Source of the DNA: Rhizopus arrhizus
Lineage: Eukaryota > Mucoromycota > Mucoromycetes > Mucorales > Rhizopodaceae
Direction of reading: 5' to 3'
DNA length: 64,000 bases
NCBI GenBank assembly: GCA_024220505.1
Contig: JAKZZE010000002.1
Span: forward strand, 2,170,001-2,234,000
The translations under genes and the position numbers were made by a program. Position 1 is the first letter of the stretch. Each line of letters begins with the position of its first letter. Of this stretch, positions 11,185 through 24,059 are shown piece by piece. Under the pieces are notes generated by a model. The model ran no database searches, was not told where the DNA came from, and was given only the letters and a program-made list of their open reading frames with translations.

Positions 11185-13464
11185 AATAAACAAGTAAGGA
11201 GAGAAAGAAAGAAAAAAAAAAAGAGAGAGAAAGAGGGGAATAGTGTCATTTATAGGTTAAATTTTAAAATAATCATAATCCCACGTTGCCTAATTGTACT
11301 ACTTTCTGTCGTCATTTATACGTACTTAACCAAAAGGGATTACATTAGCCTTGAGAAAATTATGAATTATATCAAGTGAGCTTAAATCATCCAATCAAAT
11401 AAAACCTCATTTAAAAATTTTTATACTAAAATATGTCTCATTTAATATGAGGCCTGAGGATATTTTCTGTTTTTTTTTTTTTTTTTTTTTTTTTTTTCTT
11501 TTACTACGCATTCACATAATATACTTTGTTGTACACTCTATAATTTTAAATAACCGCATTCTCTTCTGAAGGCATTCATCATATTGAGTCAAACGATCAT
11601 GTTCTAGCAATAGGTTTTTTAATTGGTTGATATAATGAATTTTCTACTTTGGCTGTGATTGGAAAGAAATTAATTCAGAAATGAATTGACATCGGAGATT
11701 GATTGTTTTTTACTATATAATAAAGTGAGTCATTACCCGCTAAGCAGACCAATCAACAAATTTAAATGTTTAGGCGTCCCATTTTCTGAAGCCGAGTTGC
11801 TACGTTTCTTGTTCTGTGACATAAAATGATATTTGTATTTCAATTGGTGTCGATCAGGTACAACTTACTATTCACATTTGAACTCAATTTAAACGCGTAT
11901 TTGCTAACCTTTGAACGAATCAAATAGGGCTTCTCTTTTCATGTCTTTATAGAATCAAAAGTTACTTTTATTCTCTCAATTTTCCTTTTTCTTTCTTTTC
12001 CTAATCTTCCCTTGTGTTCATTTTGACAGTTATTTTCCTTATTTGTACTAAAAGTGTACCAGGTCATGTCGATTACCCTATAAAGGCTCATCCCTAATTA
12101 TCAATGACTTTTTTGCGCCTTTTTTTTTATGTATACATTTTTGACATTTGATCTAGATAATTAAGGAAAGTCTAATTAAATTACTTGGGAAAGGGCGATT
12201 AGCAAGTAAACCTTGTTGTTACTAGCACATATTAAAATGATTTGATTCAAGCCATGAGCAAAAAAAAAAAAAAAAAAATTTAAAGTAGAGAATATGTACT
12301 CCTTTAATCATGCACAGCACTAGCTGGTCAATGGAAGCTCAAGATGCATTGAATACTTTTATTCGAGGATTCATAAAGAAATACATGCAGTTTTTTGCTG
12401 ATGGACTGGTTTCTATTAAAATTGAATGTAAACCATGTAGAGTATGACAAGATACTATCAGAGAATGTGTTTTACATTGCCCATGCGTCAAAATCATTAA
12501 TGATTTGTTAAAAGGCTTGTAAAACGCATAAATAGTTGAATAAAATAGAGATTGTATTGCTGATTTGCATTTGAGAATATGGGATGGTGAATGTAAAGCA
12601 GACTTAAGGCAATGTACACTGTTTTTAGTGCGCCAATTTCTCTACCCCCTTTAAAGAGAACCCTGACAAAAATCGCCCATGGCCTTTACAATCAAATCTA
12701 CCTCTGTTATCATCTTCTTGAACCAAATCAATTTTCTTTATTATTCACACATGGAGCAAAGCCTTCTTGTTCTTAAAGCGTCGTCCTTTTCTCATCTTTT
12801 TCTTTCTGGAAAATATTCCCCTTTTTGTCTCGGGAAACCTGCCAATCAGGGCCTGCTGGGGATGTCTATGCTTCACCAATTGAAATTGCATTACAATTTA
12901 TTTTGATTTGTTTTCTTATCTGCATTGTCTTATTGATCCCCATGGTGTTTAAGAGTTGATTTCCTTAGGACCATTTTCTTGCCTAGGTTTCAAGCAATTG
13001 GCTTCAATTACTTTCAGTATGAAAGTAGTGGTTGTAATAATGCAAAGTGAATATTTTATCCACGTCAATTCCAACAGAGAAAATGAATGGGATACGACAA
13101 TGTGGCATCAGTATGATATAGAATAAGACCCCAGGGAGTTTAACAACTGCACAAATTACAGTTAATAAAAGTATAAAGAAAGCTCGTTGAGAGCTGTAGT
13201 ATAGAAACCGAGCCTTCTGATATCTCCAAACTTACTGCAGCGGAACAGTTGAAGAAGGATAGAGTGACAGATAGGGTGACTAATATAATATCAAAATGAC
13301 TTTCATTTCGGGATAAATGTCACAAGTCAACCATTGCATGCTTAAAGATAATGCTTTAATGTCGCATTACGTTAGGAATTGAATGGTTGAATAAAAAAGA
13401 TAAAGTTCACTATTGAATAAATACGGAATGATTTACAGAGCATCAACATGAAATGAATGAGTTT

Positions 13465-13500
<36 letters not shown>

Positions 13501-14318
13501 GAATACAATATGTTTCTTGATTATGCAGATTAAAGGATATCAAACAGAACAAAGTGATAATTACTACCTGGAATCGTTTTCTAGAACAACCAACTTCTTT
13601 CCTCGGCCACATTCTTCATGCCCAAAGTTATCAAATGCTGAAAAAAGCATAAATGGAACAAAACTCGAGAACGTAGACAGATTGAATCCTTTATTTTTAT
13701 CTTCTTTCCAGGTCAGTTCCGATAATATGGTTTGTAGCTCCTTCTTTAATCTCGACCCTACCATCATCATCTCAACCAAGGCTTAACCCTAATTTTTTTT
13801 TCTTTAAACCTTGAATTCACTTTGACCGAAACAGAAAGGTTTTGGTTGAAATATTTTCCTTTTGTGTTGAGTTTACTTGCCACTATTATTTTAATAGTCT
13901 CTCCTTTATTTTTACACGTGAGTCAGGCTACATATTTTATAAAGAGAACCCTTTATTTTATTGCTTCTTCTTTACATAACACTGACTACCGAATTCTCTT
14001 TATTTGGTATATCCGTGCCTTTTAACCCTTTTTTTTATTTTTTTCACGTTTTTATTTTATTTCAATTGATAACAAAGAAACAAAATGCATATTAATTTTT
14101 TTTTTTTTCCTCAAGTCAATTACGTTATTTATTTTTTTCTGCATATTCTAGATGCTTTGTATTAAACTTGACTTCACATCTCCTCCCCCCTTTTTTTATT
14201 TCATTTTATCTTCTTTTGTTCTCTTCCTCCTATCCTCTCTCTCTCTCTCTCTCTCTTTCTCCCTCCTTTTTTTTTTCTTCCTTTATTCACTCTTTTTTTT
14301 TTTCTATTGATTTCACTG
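11185..14318. other. Gene-poor spacer with homopolymer tracts
   Basis: About 3.1 kb without a convincing gene. It contains a run of about 30 T near 11470, a run of A near 12260, a T run of about 30 near 13470, and a CT-rich block at about 14160-14300 that is probably the promoter or leader of the gene at 14319. A short relic at 12325-12520 is listed separately. The other open frames (12679-12906, 13457-13786, 13822-14025) are short, built on low-complexity sequence and look spurious. Confidence 0.5.
12325..12520 (+). pseudogene. Possible LINE-tail relic
   Basis: Plus-strand translation reads SMEAQDALNTFIRGFIKKYM, then IECKPCRV, a stop, QDTIRECVLHCPCVKII. The CxxC followed by HCP pattern resembles the zinc-binding tail of non-LTR reverse transcriptases (CxxC...HxxxxC), as in the clearer relic near 51.5 kb. 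The fragment is short and broken by a stop codon, so the assignment is tentative. Confidence 0.25.
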
Positions 14319-15044
14319 ATGGTAAACAGTTTTAAAAGAAATAGGTCAAATAAAGGATCGATATCCACATTCAATTGCATTTTTCATAAATTTACAAATC
14401 CATTCAAGAAATCAAAACAAGATAGTTTATTCACAAACGATACTCTATTTGAAATCAATCGATACAAAGAACAAAAACAACAAAACACGCAGCACGGCAT
14501 TTTATTAAAACCAAGTCGACATGCAAGACATGGTAGTACACAATCAGCTATTGTATTTGGTACACAACCGAAAAAGTCTACAAAGCATATTCGTCACTAT
14601 TCACATGTATCTGCATCTAATATCACTGTCAATTCAGAAGATTTGACTGCAAAAGAATTTGCTGAAATCGCAGGGATTCAAATTCTATCTGAAGATGAAC
14701 AAGAAGATGAAATAACAGAACAAAAATGTCATGATTTCATAAATCAATATACAACTGTGAGTACGATTGGATCAACATTAGATGAACCACATATTTGGGA
14801 TATAGAATTTTGGAAACATCCAAAAAACAAGAACCAACAAGAATACAAGCAAAAAGAAATGAATGATTACATACCTATTTTGCATGAATTAAAATCTAAT
14901 AATAATAATTATGATACTTTTAAAAAGGGGAGATTTGAAATCACTATTGGCATAGATCATCATCTCAATCATTCCCTTACTGTACCTAATATTTCATCTA
15001 AACCAGTTATCGAGTGGAAACGTAAACCAATAATTAATCAATAA
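14319..15044 (+). CDS. Uncharacterised basic/acidic protein
   Basis: A single-exon frame of 241 residues starting MVNSFKRNRSNKG, with an extended CT-rich leader just upstream that is typical of expressed genes here. The first 110 residues are Lys/Arg/Gln/Ser-rich and probably disordered. A more ordered part follows: DLTAKEFAEIAGIQILSED, then an acidic stretch (EDEQEDEITEQ) and STLDEPHIWDIEFWKHP. I see no signal peptide, membrane helix or known catalytic motif, and I do not recognise the family. The first ATG (14319) is used. It could be a lineage-specific regulator; no function is inferred. Confidence 0.6.
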   Translation: MVNSFKRNRSNKGSISTFNCIFHKFTNPFKKSKQDSLFTNDTLFEINRYKEQKQQNTQHGILLKPSRHARHGSTQSAIVFGTQPKKSTKHIRHYSHVSASNITVNSEDLTAKEFAEIAGIQILSEDEQEDEITEQKCHDFINQYTTVSTIGSTLDEPHIWDIEFWKHPKNKNQQEYKQKEMNDYIPILHELKSNNNNYDTFKKGRFEITIGIDHHLNHSLTVPNISSKPVIEWKRKPIINQ

Positions 15045-15609
15045 ACCATATTTTGTATAAGGAGTCTTTTCTTTTTTTTTTGGGTAAGAATGATTAAACT
15101 TCATCAGGAGTTCATACCACACAACACTTTCTCTATTCCACGTGTGTACTATCTCTTGCTTCAGTCGTCAATTAATAAACTAATTTCTATTTTTATACTT
15201 CTTTTATTGTTCCAAGCATAAAAAAGAAATTAACTCCGACATACACACCACAAAATGAACAAGTCCATGTGTCAAGAAACAGTAGGGAATGCGTATTGAA
15301 ATCAAATCGTACAATTGGGTTATTTCAAAAAAAAATAAAGTCCCTACCACTTTTCTATCAACACCTATTTTTAATCTTGAGCTATTCTTAAAATAAAAAG
15401 GTGCTCACTACTCTAAAATCATTTATAGAAAGAAAAAAAGAGGAGGTGTGTTCAAGATAGAGGGTGAACAAAGAGAAGGGATCTAACTTCACAAAAAGTG
15501 GCTTAGCTCAGTGGGTGTGTTTATGTGTGACAAGAAATCGATGTATAAAAATTTTTTTGACACGCACAAAAATCTCCCTTTTTTTTTTTTTTTTCTTTAA
15601 TTCATCAAC
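15045..15609. other. Intergenic, promoter of the eEF1B gene
   Basis: About 565 bp with no gene. It includes a T run of about 18 ending roughly 20 bp before the eEF1B start, a common core-promoter or leader feature in this window. A tRNA-like dozen bases near 15500 is not part of a tRNA (see rejected items). Confidence 0.4.
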
Positions 15610-16342
15610 ATGTCTTTCACTCTCGAAGCTCCTTTGGCCTACAAGATTCTCAATAGCTACTTTGAAAACGTCTCTTACGTTAAGGGGTAAAAATAAACCA
15701 TAGAAAATGATAAAAAAAAAAGAAATTAAAGAGTTGATTAGCGTTGAACTTTCTGAAGCTGATGTTTCCGTTTTCAATGCTTTGACTGAAGGTGTCTCTG
15801 CTGAAGCCTACCCTCACTTGGCCAGATGGTACTCTCACATTGCTGCCGTCAAGGGTTTAGCCACCAAGTAAAATAGAGAGAAAAAGAAACATGCTTTTAA
15901 GATACACTAACGATACAATAGGGAAGCTGCTGCTCCTGCTGCTGCTGCTGAAGAAGAAGAAGAAGACATTGATCTTTTCGGTTCTGATGAAGAAGAAGAT
16001 GCTGAAGCTGAAAGAATCAAGGCTCAACGTGTTGCCGAATACAATGCCAAAAAGGCCAACAAGCCCAAGACTATTGCCAAGACCACCATCACTCTTGAAA
16101 TCAAGCCTTGGGATGATGAAACCGATATGGAAGCCATGACCAAGGAAGTCAAGGAAATCGCTATGGACGGTCTCTTGTGGGGTGGTCACCAATTGGTCCC
16201 TATTGGTTACGGTATCAGAAAGCTTCAAATCAACTGTGTTGTTGAAGATGACAAGGTCTTGTTGGATGACTTGACTGACAAGATCACTGAATTGGAAGAC
16301 TATGTTCAATCTGTTGATATTGCTGCCATGCAAAAGATCTAA
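15610..16342 (+). CDS. EFB1: Translation elongation factor eEF1B alpha (EF-1-beta)
   Basis: Guanine-nucleotide exchange factor that recharges eEF1A with GTP during translation elongation. Exons 15610-15686, 15742-15867 and 15922-16342 give 207 residues, matching yeast Efb1 (206). The N-terminal GST-like region includes [16 protein letters not shown] and [16 protein letters not shown]; an Ala/Glu-rich acidic hinge follows ([16 protein letters not shown]); the C-terminal exchange domain has [36 protein letters not shown] and ends VDIAAMQKI. Both introns are short (55 and 54 nt). The ATG lies just after a long T tract and ATTCATCAAC. Confidence 0.96.
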
Positions 16343-16600
16343 GAGGAAGAGAGAAAAGGATGTTTTATATTAAAATTTTTTTTATCAAACCTATTTTTTT
16401 TTTTTTCGAATAGAATATATTTTTTGTTTATAAAGTAATGAATGCAATCGATGATTGTGTTTGGGATGAAATAGGAAAGGCTTCAAAAAGTGTTGTAAAA
16501 ACTAGCTATCTATTCTAATAAACTATTGTCATTCAGAAAAAAAAAATGATAGTAGCAGTTGTTAATCGAGAGACCCTCTCTTGAATTTGCATTACAATTT
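16343..16600. other. 3' flank of the eEF1B gene
   Basis: AT-rich downstream region with T runs and AATAAA-like signals (for example near 16520). No gene is seen. It leads into a more GC-balanced block with minus-strand coding character. Confidence 0.35.
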
Positions 16601-18171
16601 ATTTTATTTGAATTGTCAGTCATGTTGTGCAAAGTGAGAGGTTCATTTGTTCATAAAGAGGCATGATATATTCAAAGATTCCATCAGTGACATATGAACA
16701 ATAAAAAGCGAGCTTTGTTTGATTCGATATCCTCATACTCTGTGCACTGGCAAGGACAGTGACGTTCATATGAACATTTCAGACGTGAAGCTCTCTGTGT
16801 GTAATGATGAGTTTAAGTGATTTTTTTGTGAAAGTTGATCAAAAGCTATGGAGACTAGCAGCAGCGCAACAGAGGATGTCTGAATAAAAGATCTATAAGC
16901 GACGAAGACACACATAAACAATAGTCCTTGGTGGAAAAGGGCTGATTGGCAGCAGAGGTCTATCCTATCTGGGTAATGTCGAAATGAGGGGATAAATAGA
17001 AAGGATGGACGACCGTAGGAGCTTATCTGAAAGGATCCTATTCTAACACAACTGATAGTGTATTACAGCTCAAGCAATAGAACCAAGGCAACTAGAAAAA
17101 AATTCCAGAGGCGGACAGTTGACAGACTATGCTTAGTACAGGGATCCAATATGGGTGAGAGAGAAAAAAAAGAGGACGTTGCAAACAGAGATTAATCAAT
17201 GATCCATTTGAATAAATTCATTGGATAAAGTGTAGCACGATATCTAGTTGACTGTAATAGCATGTCTATTTAAGGATGACAGAGTTATGATGATCATCTA
17301 CTTTACTACGAAAACCTCTGAAAAATGTAGACCATGGTTTCCAGTGGGGTGATCAGCCTGTAAAAAGTGAAACCAGCCCAAAAAATCAATCGGTCTACAA
17401 TTTACAAATTGTTCACGTCTGCATTAAAAAAAAGAGACAGAGCCACTTGACTGATTCCCACATCACTCCCAGATGGATCGAAACAGACCTTTGCTGGGCA
17501 TACCTTGTATGATCCAGAGTTTGTTTGACAGATTTGAATACTGCTTGTATTGGAAATCACCGATTGACAAAGATCGATGGTCAAAAATGAAGGTTTGGTT
17601 CTTATCACCTTGTCAGAAAGCTTGCTTTGACTGATAAGCAAAAGTAGAGGAGTCAAGTTCAATAAAGTATCTGAGCAGAGGAGTTGGATTGAGTGCATCT
17701 CATTTTACAGTCGTTGGTGATGATGGAGGAGTAGGCATGTTTTGTAAGGAAGATGCGTAGGATGAGGATCGCCCTGCAGACTCTAAAGTAAGGGTTCGAT
17801 GGTGATTTGGGGTTATTTTGAGGGTCTCTTTAGGGGAAGGGGTCAGAGGGTTGGGTCCTCTGCTATGATGAGGTGAGTCTGTAGATCAGACCACTTTTAG
17901 TGTTTGACCAATCGTCTGCTGTCCTAATTGGAAGATTTGGCCACTGCAGCTAAACACAATGTTGCCCTTCAGGAGGACTGTGCTTCTTGCTGGATGATGT
18001 TGTCTGTGATCTAAAAGAAGAAGCGTGAAGGAAATGGATCCTCTATACAATATCAATTTGTTGAAATCCCGTTTCAAACAACAGGATACCGAACAGAGTC
18101 GGGTCTTTTTGAGGTCCTTGTGGCCAGTCTACTTTAATGATGTCAGACGGTAATGAATGCCAAGTGTTCAT
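16600..18171 (-). pseudogene. Decayed or unresolved minus-strand gene
   Basis: This block is less AT-rich than its flanks and reads as protein on the minus strand, but I cannot build one intact model. It starts at an ATG at 18171 with MNTWHSLPSDIIKVDW and LFGILLFETGFQQIDIV; one base later the frame continues YRGSISFTLLLLDHRQHH to NIVFSCSGQIFQLGQQTIG; a TGA is then followed in the same frame by a Ser/Thr/Pro-rich stretch (SPHHSRGPNPLTPSPKETL). Further on, VCFDPSGSDVGISQVALSLF runs to ADVNN and, across a good 48-nt intron, continues LLITPLETMVYIFQ. A long open stretch near 16700-17050 may be its 3' part. The mixture of intact introns with stops and shifts favours a pseudogene; sequencing errors or a multi-intron gene are alternatives. 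Family not recognised. Confidence 0.4.
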
Positions 18172-18710
18172 TTATTTTTGTTTCAAAAATATGCAAATGT
18201 ACTCTCTCTTTTTTTTTTTTGGTGACATCTTTTTACAATGTTCTTTTAAAGTTACACAATATAATTTTTGGTGAATGATTACATCCGACCGTATACCATT
18301 CAAGAGCTCATCCTACAATAAAATTAAATAGTGAACAGTAATAAAAGCAAAGGGTTTTATTAAACATTTTTCTGCATACGAAAAAGAGAAAGGGGGTAAA
18401 CATAAAGAAGGGTTAAATTACATAGAATTGAGGTTTTTTCTGTCAACAAAAGAGACCACAAAAAAATGGGTATATAAATATATATACACATGTGTATAAG
18501 TGTGAGTGAATAAATGCTTTGCTCTATGGGGAATTGGAAGAGTTGAATTGTGTGCGAATTTTTTTTTGTTTTTTTTGTTTTTTTTTTTCATTCTTTTTCC
18601 TTTTTTTTTCAGTGTTTTTTTTACGTAGTATGTGTTTTAAATAAGAAGAGAAGGGGTATTAAGAGTTGATGCAAAGGTATCATATGTATACAAAATTTCA
18701 AACAAGTTTT

Positions 18711-19764
18711 TTACATGGAGTACATGTTTTCAAGTGCTTGTTTCTGGAACACACTTTGTTGGAAACTATAATTTATAATAAATTGGATTTAATTGATGAT
18801 TCACACAAACAGATACACCATTATTTACCTTCTGAGTTGTTCATTTTCTTGTACAAGACGTTCAAGCTCAGCCAAAATTGTCATTTGAGTACTCTTCAAG
18901 TGTTGAATATGTTGAACAGCTAACAGACGAGTTAATTTTTTTATTTGACGAGTCACTGATGGTTACTTACTTCGATGTAACAAGGTAACTTTACTCATCT
19001 TCTTGTTTAAACAAGCAGGTAATTCGCTACGTAAATCTTCAAAACCATCCTTAATTTGAGCACGACGCTTTTGCTCCGATTGAATGTGGATTTGGCGTCT
19101 TAATTCACTCACATTGGCAGTGTCCGTAGAAGGGGTGTCTTGGCTATGATACAAAAATGAATACAAAGAAGCGATTGGCATCTATGCTACTTACTCTGTC
19201 TTTTGTTTACGACAAGTTCTCTTCTCACTTTCTTCCTTAACCTCTTGTTCTCTTTCACGTTTTTTGTTGTTACTGCTGCTGGATGTTTGCTTGCAGTTAT
19301 TTTGTTCAAAAGATTCTTTAGAGTACTGAAGAAACTCGGGATAGAAAGACTCGGGCAAGGCAGAGGCCTTGGCGATCTTTTCATGAAGATAAGCACTACT
19401 TGCGCTACTCATTGTTGTTGAGGTAGAAGAAGACTGAACAAGTGGGGGTGAATAGATGGGTGCTGAAGCAAATCCAGATATTAAACTGTCAGGGCTACCT
19501 ACAAAAGGAGGGCTTGAGGCCACAAAGGGTTCATAGGTAGGACTACCACCAGCAGACAAAGGTGAAGAAGAAGGTGAAGTAGTGACAGTGGACGCATAAA
19601 AGGGAGATACTATTGAAAAGGTTAGCTTTGAGTCCTGTCTACATTTTATCCTTTCTATTACCAGGATACATTAAGCTTGATTGATCAAGCTTTGTAGGGT
19701 ATGATTGTTGTTGTTGTTGAGGGTATTCATTAAGGTATTCACCGGACCATTGAATTTTGTTCAT
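18711..19764 (-). CDS. bHLH-leucine zipper transcription factor (MLX-like)
   Basis: Predicted nuclear E-box-binding regulator of 278 residues. Five minus-strand exons: 19662-19764, 19195-19609, 18971-19143, 18829-18919 and 18711-18765, all phase-matched. The N-terminus is Gln- and Ser/Pro-rich (a PQQQQQSYP run), then a Lys/Glu/Arg-rich stretch. The basic region reads IHIQSEQKRRAQIKDGFEDL with the His-Glu-Arg residues expected for CACGTG contacts, then a short loop and helix 2 (NKKMSKVTLLHRTVQHIQHL), running into a zipper (TILAELERLVQENEQLRR). The region is closest in character to the MLX/Max-like class. The protein ends ALENMYSM shortly after the zipper. Targets are not inferable. Confidence 0.88.
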
Positions 19765-21660
19765 TGTTGATAAAAAGGATTGTTGAAGATATAAAAAAGG
19801 ATTGGTGTGGGATTACGAATAATAATAAAGAAAAAAAAAACCTTTTTGTTCAAAAGAAAGAAGAAAAAAGATCGAAAAGAAGAGAAAGAAGGGGGGATTA
19901 AGTAGTTGTTTTGAGAGTAAAGTAGGACAATCTATATGTCAGTTATTAACCTATCTTCTTTTTCTACTCATGCACCGATATGAGGTTTACTTGCACAAAA
20001 GGTGCAAAAAGTGGTGTAACTAATCTTATTGATCTTAACTTAGCAACATATCATGGCATAAATTGGTTTTCCGGAAACTAAATGGTTTTTATTTTTAGTA
20101 AAAAAAAGGTTTCCTTTGTGCTCAATACAAAGAAAGAGAGAGAGAGAGAGAGCCCTTAAACTAATTTAAACATAATAATTTCTTGTAAATATTATACTGA
20201 GTTAAAAAATAGTGGTGAGGAAGAATGTCAATTATTGTTAATTTCCCTTCTTTACATGAAAAATAGACGATTCTCTAGGATAAAGCTTCTATGCAAGATA
20301 ATGAAATAGTTACATTTGCTCAGTCAATATAAAGCAATCTTCCCTCACTTTATTTCTTCCCATTTTGGTTTAATTCTTGTCTTTAATTTCCGTCCAATTT
20401 GATACTGTGCTGGCGGGTAGTGAAATAAATTACTACCAAACATTTGGGAAACTCAAAAAGCCAGATTGCAAATCCTTTTGTGTACGTGCAACATGGCCTG
20501 ATATCCACGATGTTTCTTGTTCTTTTTGGTCCCAAAAAATAAGAAAAAGCTACAGAGTTTATGGCAGAAAAAGCAACCTTAATTCCCATTTTGTGAATTA
20601 ATAAAGTGTATCACAAATTGAGTCTTTTTTTTTTTTTTTTTTAAAAAAAAAATCAATTTCCTCATAAAGAAAGCAAAGAATATTTCATGTAAGTAATCTA
20701 TGCAAGGAAAATAAAAGGCTCTTACAGATCTCGGAGTTTTTTTAGATTAGAAATATACAGTTTTCTTCGGGTGTGCATAAAACTTTAATCTTATTTTAAA
20801 TTGACAGAAAGAATAACAGCTTATCATAAATAAAAGTAACAAACAAACAAACCCTCCTTCTCTCTTTTGATTTAAACCCTGATTCAAAAAAGTTTTTTTT
20901 TTTTTCTCTTTTAATTCATTTACAAGAAAAATAAGACTTCAATGCACAGGGCAATTTTATCATCCTACTTCAAGAAGGCGGAGTTGCATTTAATACGCAT
21001 TTCCTTATTACTAGCCTGCCCTAAAGATAATAATTATTCAACTTGTTTTGAAACAAGTTTGGCATTCAAAGGGAGAAAAAAAGAAGAAGAAAAAAGGGGA
21101 GTGAAACATAAACAAAAATGTTTCTCTTATTCGTTCTAATTGTAACGTTTACAAACCTAAAACAATTCTCTTTCTATACACACAAGTAGTTTCAAGTTTT
21201 GATTGAGCCTTTTTTTTAAAAAAAATATTACACGAATTAGGAAAAACTACATACAAAACTTGATTTAAACGCAGCATTCAATAATGGGAAAAAAAAAAAA
21301 AGATATCTCCACTGATTTGACTATAACAAAAATGAGGCACAGATCCTAAATATAGAGTCTAGACATTAAAAAAATGAGGGACAGTTTTAGTTCTCTCTTC
21401 GCATGTCCTTTCTTTCCCTTTCTTATTTTTATTTTCAACTAGAGTGATTAAAATAACGTGGGTTAATCTTTTTTAATTAAAGTGTTACTGGTGCAACTTT
21501 TCAATTATAATAAATGACAACTCAATGGTTTTTTTTTTCTCGACTAGTTTCACCAAAAGAGATTAAGTACAACCGCGGAAAGGGGAAGATGAAGGGATCA
21601 GACTTTGAGCTTCCTAAAATAGCTTAAAGTATCACACCGTCTGAGAGGATCCATTCTTTA

Positions 21661-21662
<2 letters not shown>

Positions 21663-21709
<47 letters not shown>
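21663..21709. repeat. Poly-T tract of about 47 bases
   Basis: Uninterrupted T run, the longest homopolymer in the window. It may be the tail of an old minus-strand retroposed insertion or a slippage-expanded tract. Length in an assembly is unreliable for such runs. Confidence 0.8.
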
Positions 21710-21710
<1 letters not shown>

Positions 21711-23343
21711 GCAATCTTAATAATGCTTAAAATATTAAGACAGTTCATGCTATGAGTTAAAAAAAACACGATGTTGTATTCAGAATGTTTGTTATCGGAT
21801 TGTTTATTTAACTTTTTTTAAAAATAAAAAATTAAACTTGGAATAAAATCCGAGTTTTAGGAAAAGCATTTATAATTTGAAGCTTGCTAATATACTTTTT
21901 TTAGCCTTCACTATGTGAAAAGGTGGAACCACAAAGTATTAAATAAAAAACTTTAATGACTTTTATAAAAGAAAGAAAAAGAGGCATTGATATTAATTAT
22001 CTTTTTTCTCAATTGCGTTCTATTTGCAAAATCTGTTCTCATCAACAACACTCTTTGTTCCTTATTATAAACGAAAGCAAAGCTTATTGATATTTATATT
22101 GCAAAACGTAAAAGTAAATGAATCTGAACTCTGCTAGACAAATAATAAAAAATTACGCAATGTAAATTTCAAATGATTTCTCATTCCCTTAAAAGTACAA
22201 AGATACTTTCATTCTTGAATTAAACCAATTTTTTAATGGATCAAAACTTAATTATGATATACGTCATGAACCCAGAACCCTTCAGTAGCACATTGTTGAC
22301 AGTTTCGCAAGACTGTCACTGCGCAATTATAATATATCCAATCATACAAGCGATTTTGAAAGATAATAAATTAGGATATTAACAGATATGACTGCGGATA
22401 ATTCACAAATGAAGGTAATAACACAAAATTGCATATATTTTATATAACCTCGAAGGCTATCCTTTAAGAAGATCCTTGGTTACCAAAGATAGCTTTGTAC
22501 CTTGTCGGTGCTTGACGTCGGATGCAGTTGGTCCGTGAGACTTATGAGAGAAAGCGGGGTTATCAAGGAATTTAAAAGATTTGAACGGGAGTACACAGGA
22601 TAAGCACAAGTGCCGATAGTGATACTATCTGTCTTTTTCTATTTTAAATTTGCCAAATTATCTTGGTATTTCTGAGAAATAAATGAAGAATACTTGCTCA
22701 TGATTGATTTTGCTATTCTGAGTGTTAATTGAACATTTAATCAAACAACTTTTAACCATAATTTTATAACTCTTTTTAATCAGAAAGCATAGTGATTTTA
22801 AATACAACTCATAAAAAAATAAAGACAAAGTTTTATTCTTTTCATTCAATTTAAATCAATAAATATGCCAGTCACTGTTGCTAATTATTTTCTCAATCAA
22901 TACAACTATTGGCTATTGAATCCTTCTCATTTCTCACCTCTAATACCATCTAATATTATAGAATTTTCTTAACCATCCTTCTTACTGGCTATATCTTCCT
23001 GACTCTAACAGTACTATAAAGAATAGACCGCAGTTCGTTTCGGTTAAATCACGGCCTTTACCATGCTCTATTCTGAAATAGATTAAAAGAGGTCTACATA
23101 AGGGACATGTCGATGTTTTTTCGATCATCATAGTATTAAAGCCGGTGTACACCATACAAGCTGACTGATGGCAAGGAACGACTACAATTAAAATCGTTCA
23201 ATCCCGAGTTTACTCTATCGATGAAGACACCATACACTGCTTCCTTTGTATGTTACCAGATAGTTGGAAATGATCATGTCTTTAAAGAGCACAATCGAAA
23301 TTTTCAATGACCATTGAAGCCTAGTTTATCTTTACATCCGCAT

Positions 23344-23466
23344 ATGCCGAATTTTCAAAATCAATTGAAACGCAGGTACTTGATCGGCACTTTAGCTTTA
23401 TCTGCAATTGTATTCATCTGGATGCCATCTTCATTTGATATGAGCGTACTAAATAGCATGCTATAA
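23344..23466 (+). pseudogene. Membrane-helix relic, possibly a drug/metabolite transporter
   Basis: A 40-codon open stretch reads MPNFQNQLKRRYLIGTLALS then AIVFIWMPSSFDMS. A basic residue pair followed by a hydrophobic helix with W and SS resembles the first helix of SLC35F5-like nucleotide-sugar/drug-metabolite transporters, but nothing else of such a gene is intact nearby. Treat as a possible exon fragment only. Confidence 0.25.
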
Positions 23467-23944
23467 AAACGTATCTATTTAACTTTTCTATTTTTGCAGA
23501 GTGTAGTTATAGGTCTTAAATTCAACGATATTCTGCTTGGATTTGCTGCTTTGTGTATCTAATTTGCAAAGATATAATAACAATAGATTGGAAAAGTCCA
23601 TGGATCAAGGACATAGACACTTTTGATTTTTTATAAGGCGTAATACTAAAGCTCATCTTTTAATCTTTGCATTGTAAAAAAAACAAAAAAAAAAGAAAAA
23701 AAAAAAAGAAGCTAAATTCAGATTGCTGGACATCCACAGTATAACAAGCAGGTGTTATACATATCGCAAGAGTTATCCAAAGCATATCATTCCTTAGGTA
23801 GTATATGATGCATCTATTGTTGTCCAGGAAACAAATGTTTAACCTTCAAAGCTTGATTCAGCAATATTTATAAAATTGAACTTGATGTTTTCCCTTTTAT
23901 GATTCATGGTGAATTATACAACCGATGCTATTTTTATGGATGAA

Positions 23945-24058
23945 GATTTTAATATTTATTAAAACTCATCAAAGAGTATGAGGGTTAAGAGCGATACAAG
24001 CGTATGAAACAGTGACTTATAAAAAATACAAAAGGTATTAGAATAAAGAATTGTAAGC
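23945..24058. repeat. Dispersed repeat, uninterrupted copy
   Basis: About 114 bp that matches, with scattered differences, the two halves at 58451-58516 and 59417-59475. Shared landmarks are CTCATCAAAGAGTAT, AAGCGTATGAAAC, GTGACTT, AAATACAAAA and AATTGTAAGC. Here the segment is continuous; in the other copy a LINE fragment sits inside it. On the minus strand the end reads LFDEF followed by a stop, and protein-like fragments lie just upstream (about 24060-24220), so the repeat may be the 3' end of a decayed multi-copy gene. Confidence 0.6.
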
Positions 24059-24059
24059 G

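Noticed and set aside
13457..13786. Open frame after the long T run near 13470
   Set aside because: It starts in homopolymer sequence, has no conserved-looking segments and lacks leader features; probably chance.
15499..15518. tRNA-like start GTGGCTTAGCTCAGTGGG
   Set aside because: It matches a tRNA acceptor/D-arm start, but no anticodon arm, TTC-containing T arm or closing acceptor strand follows within 100 bp.
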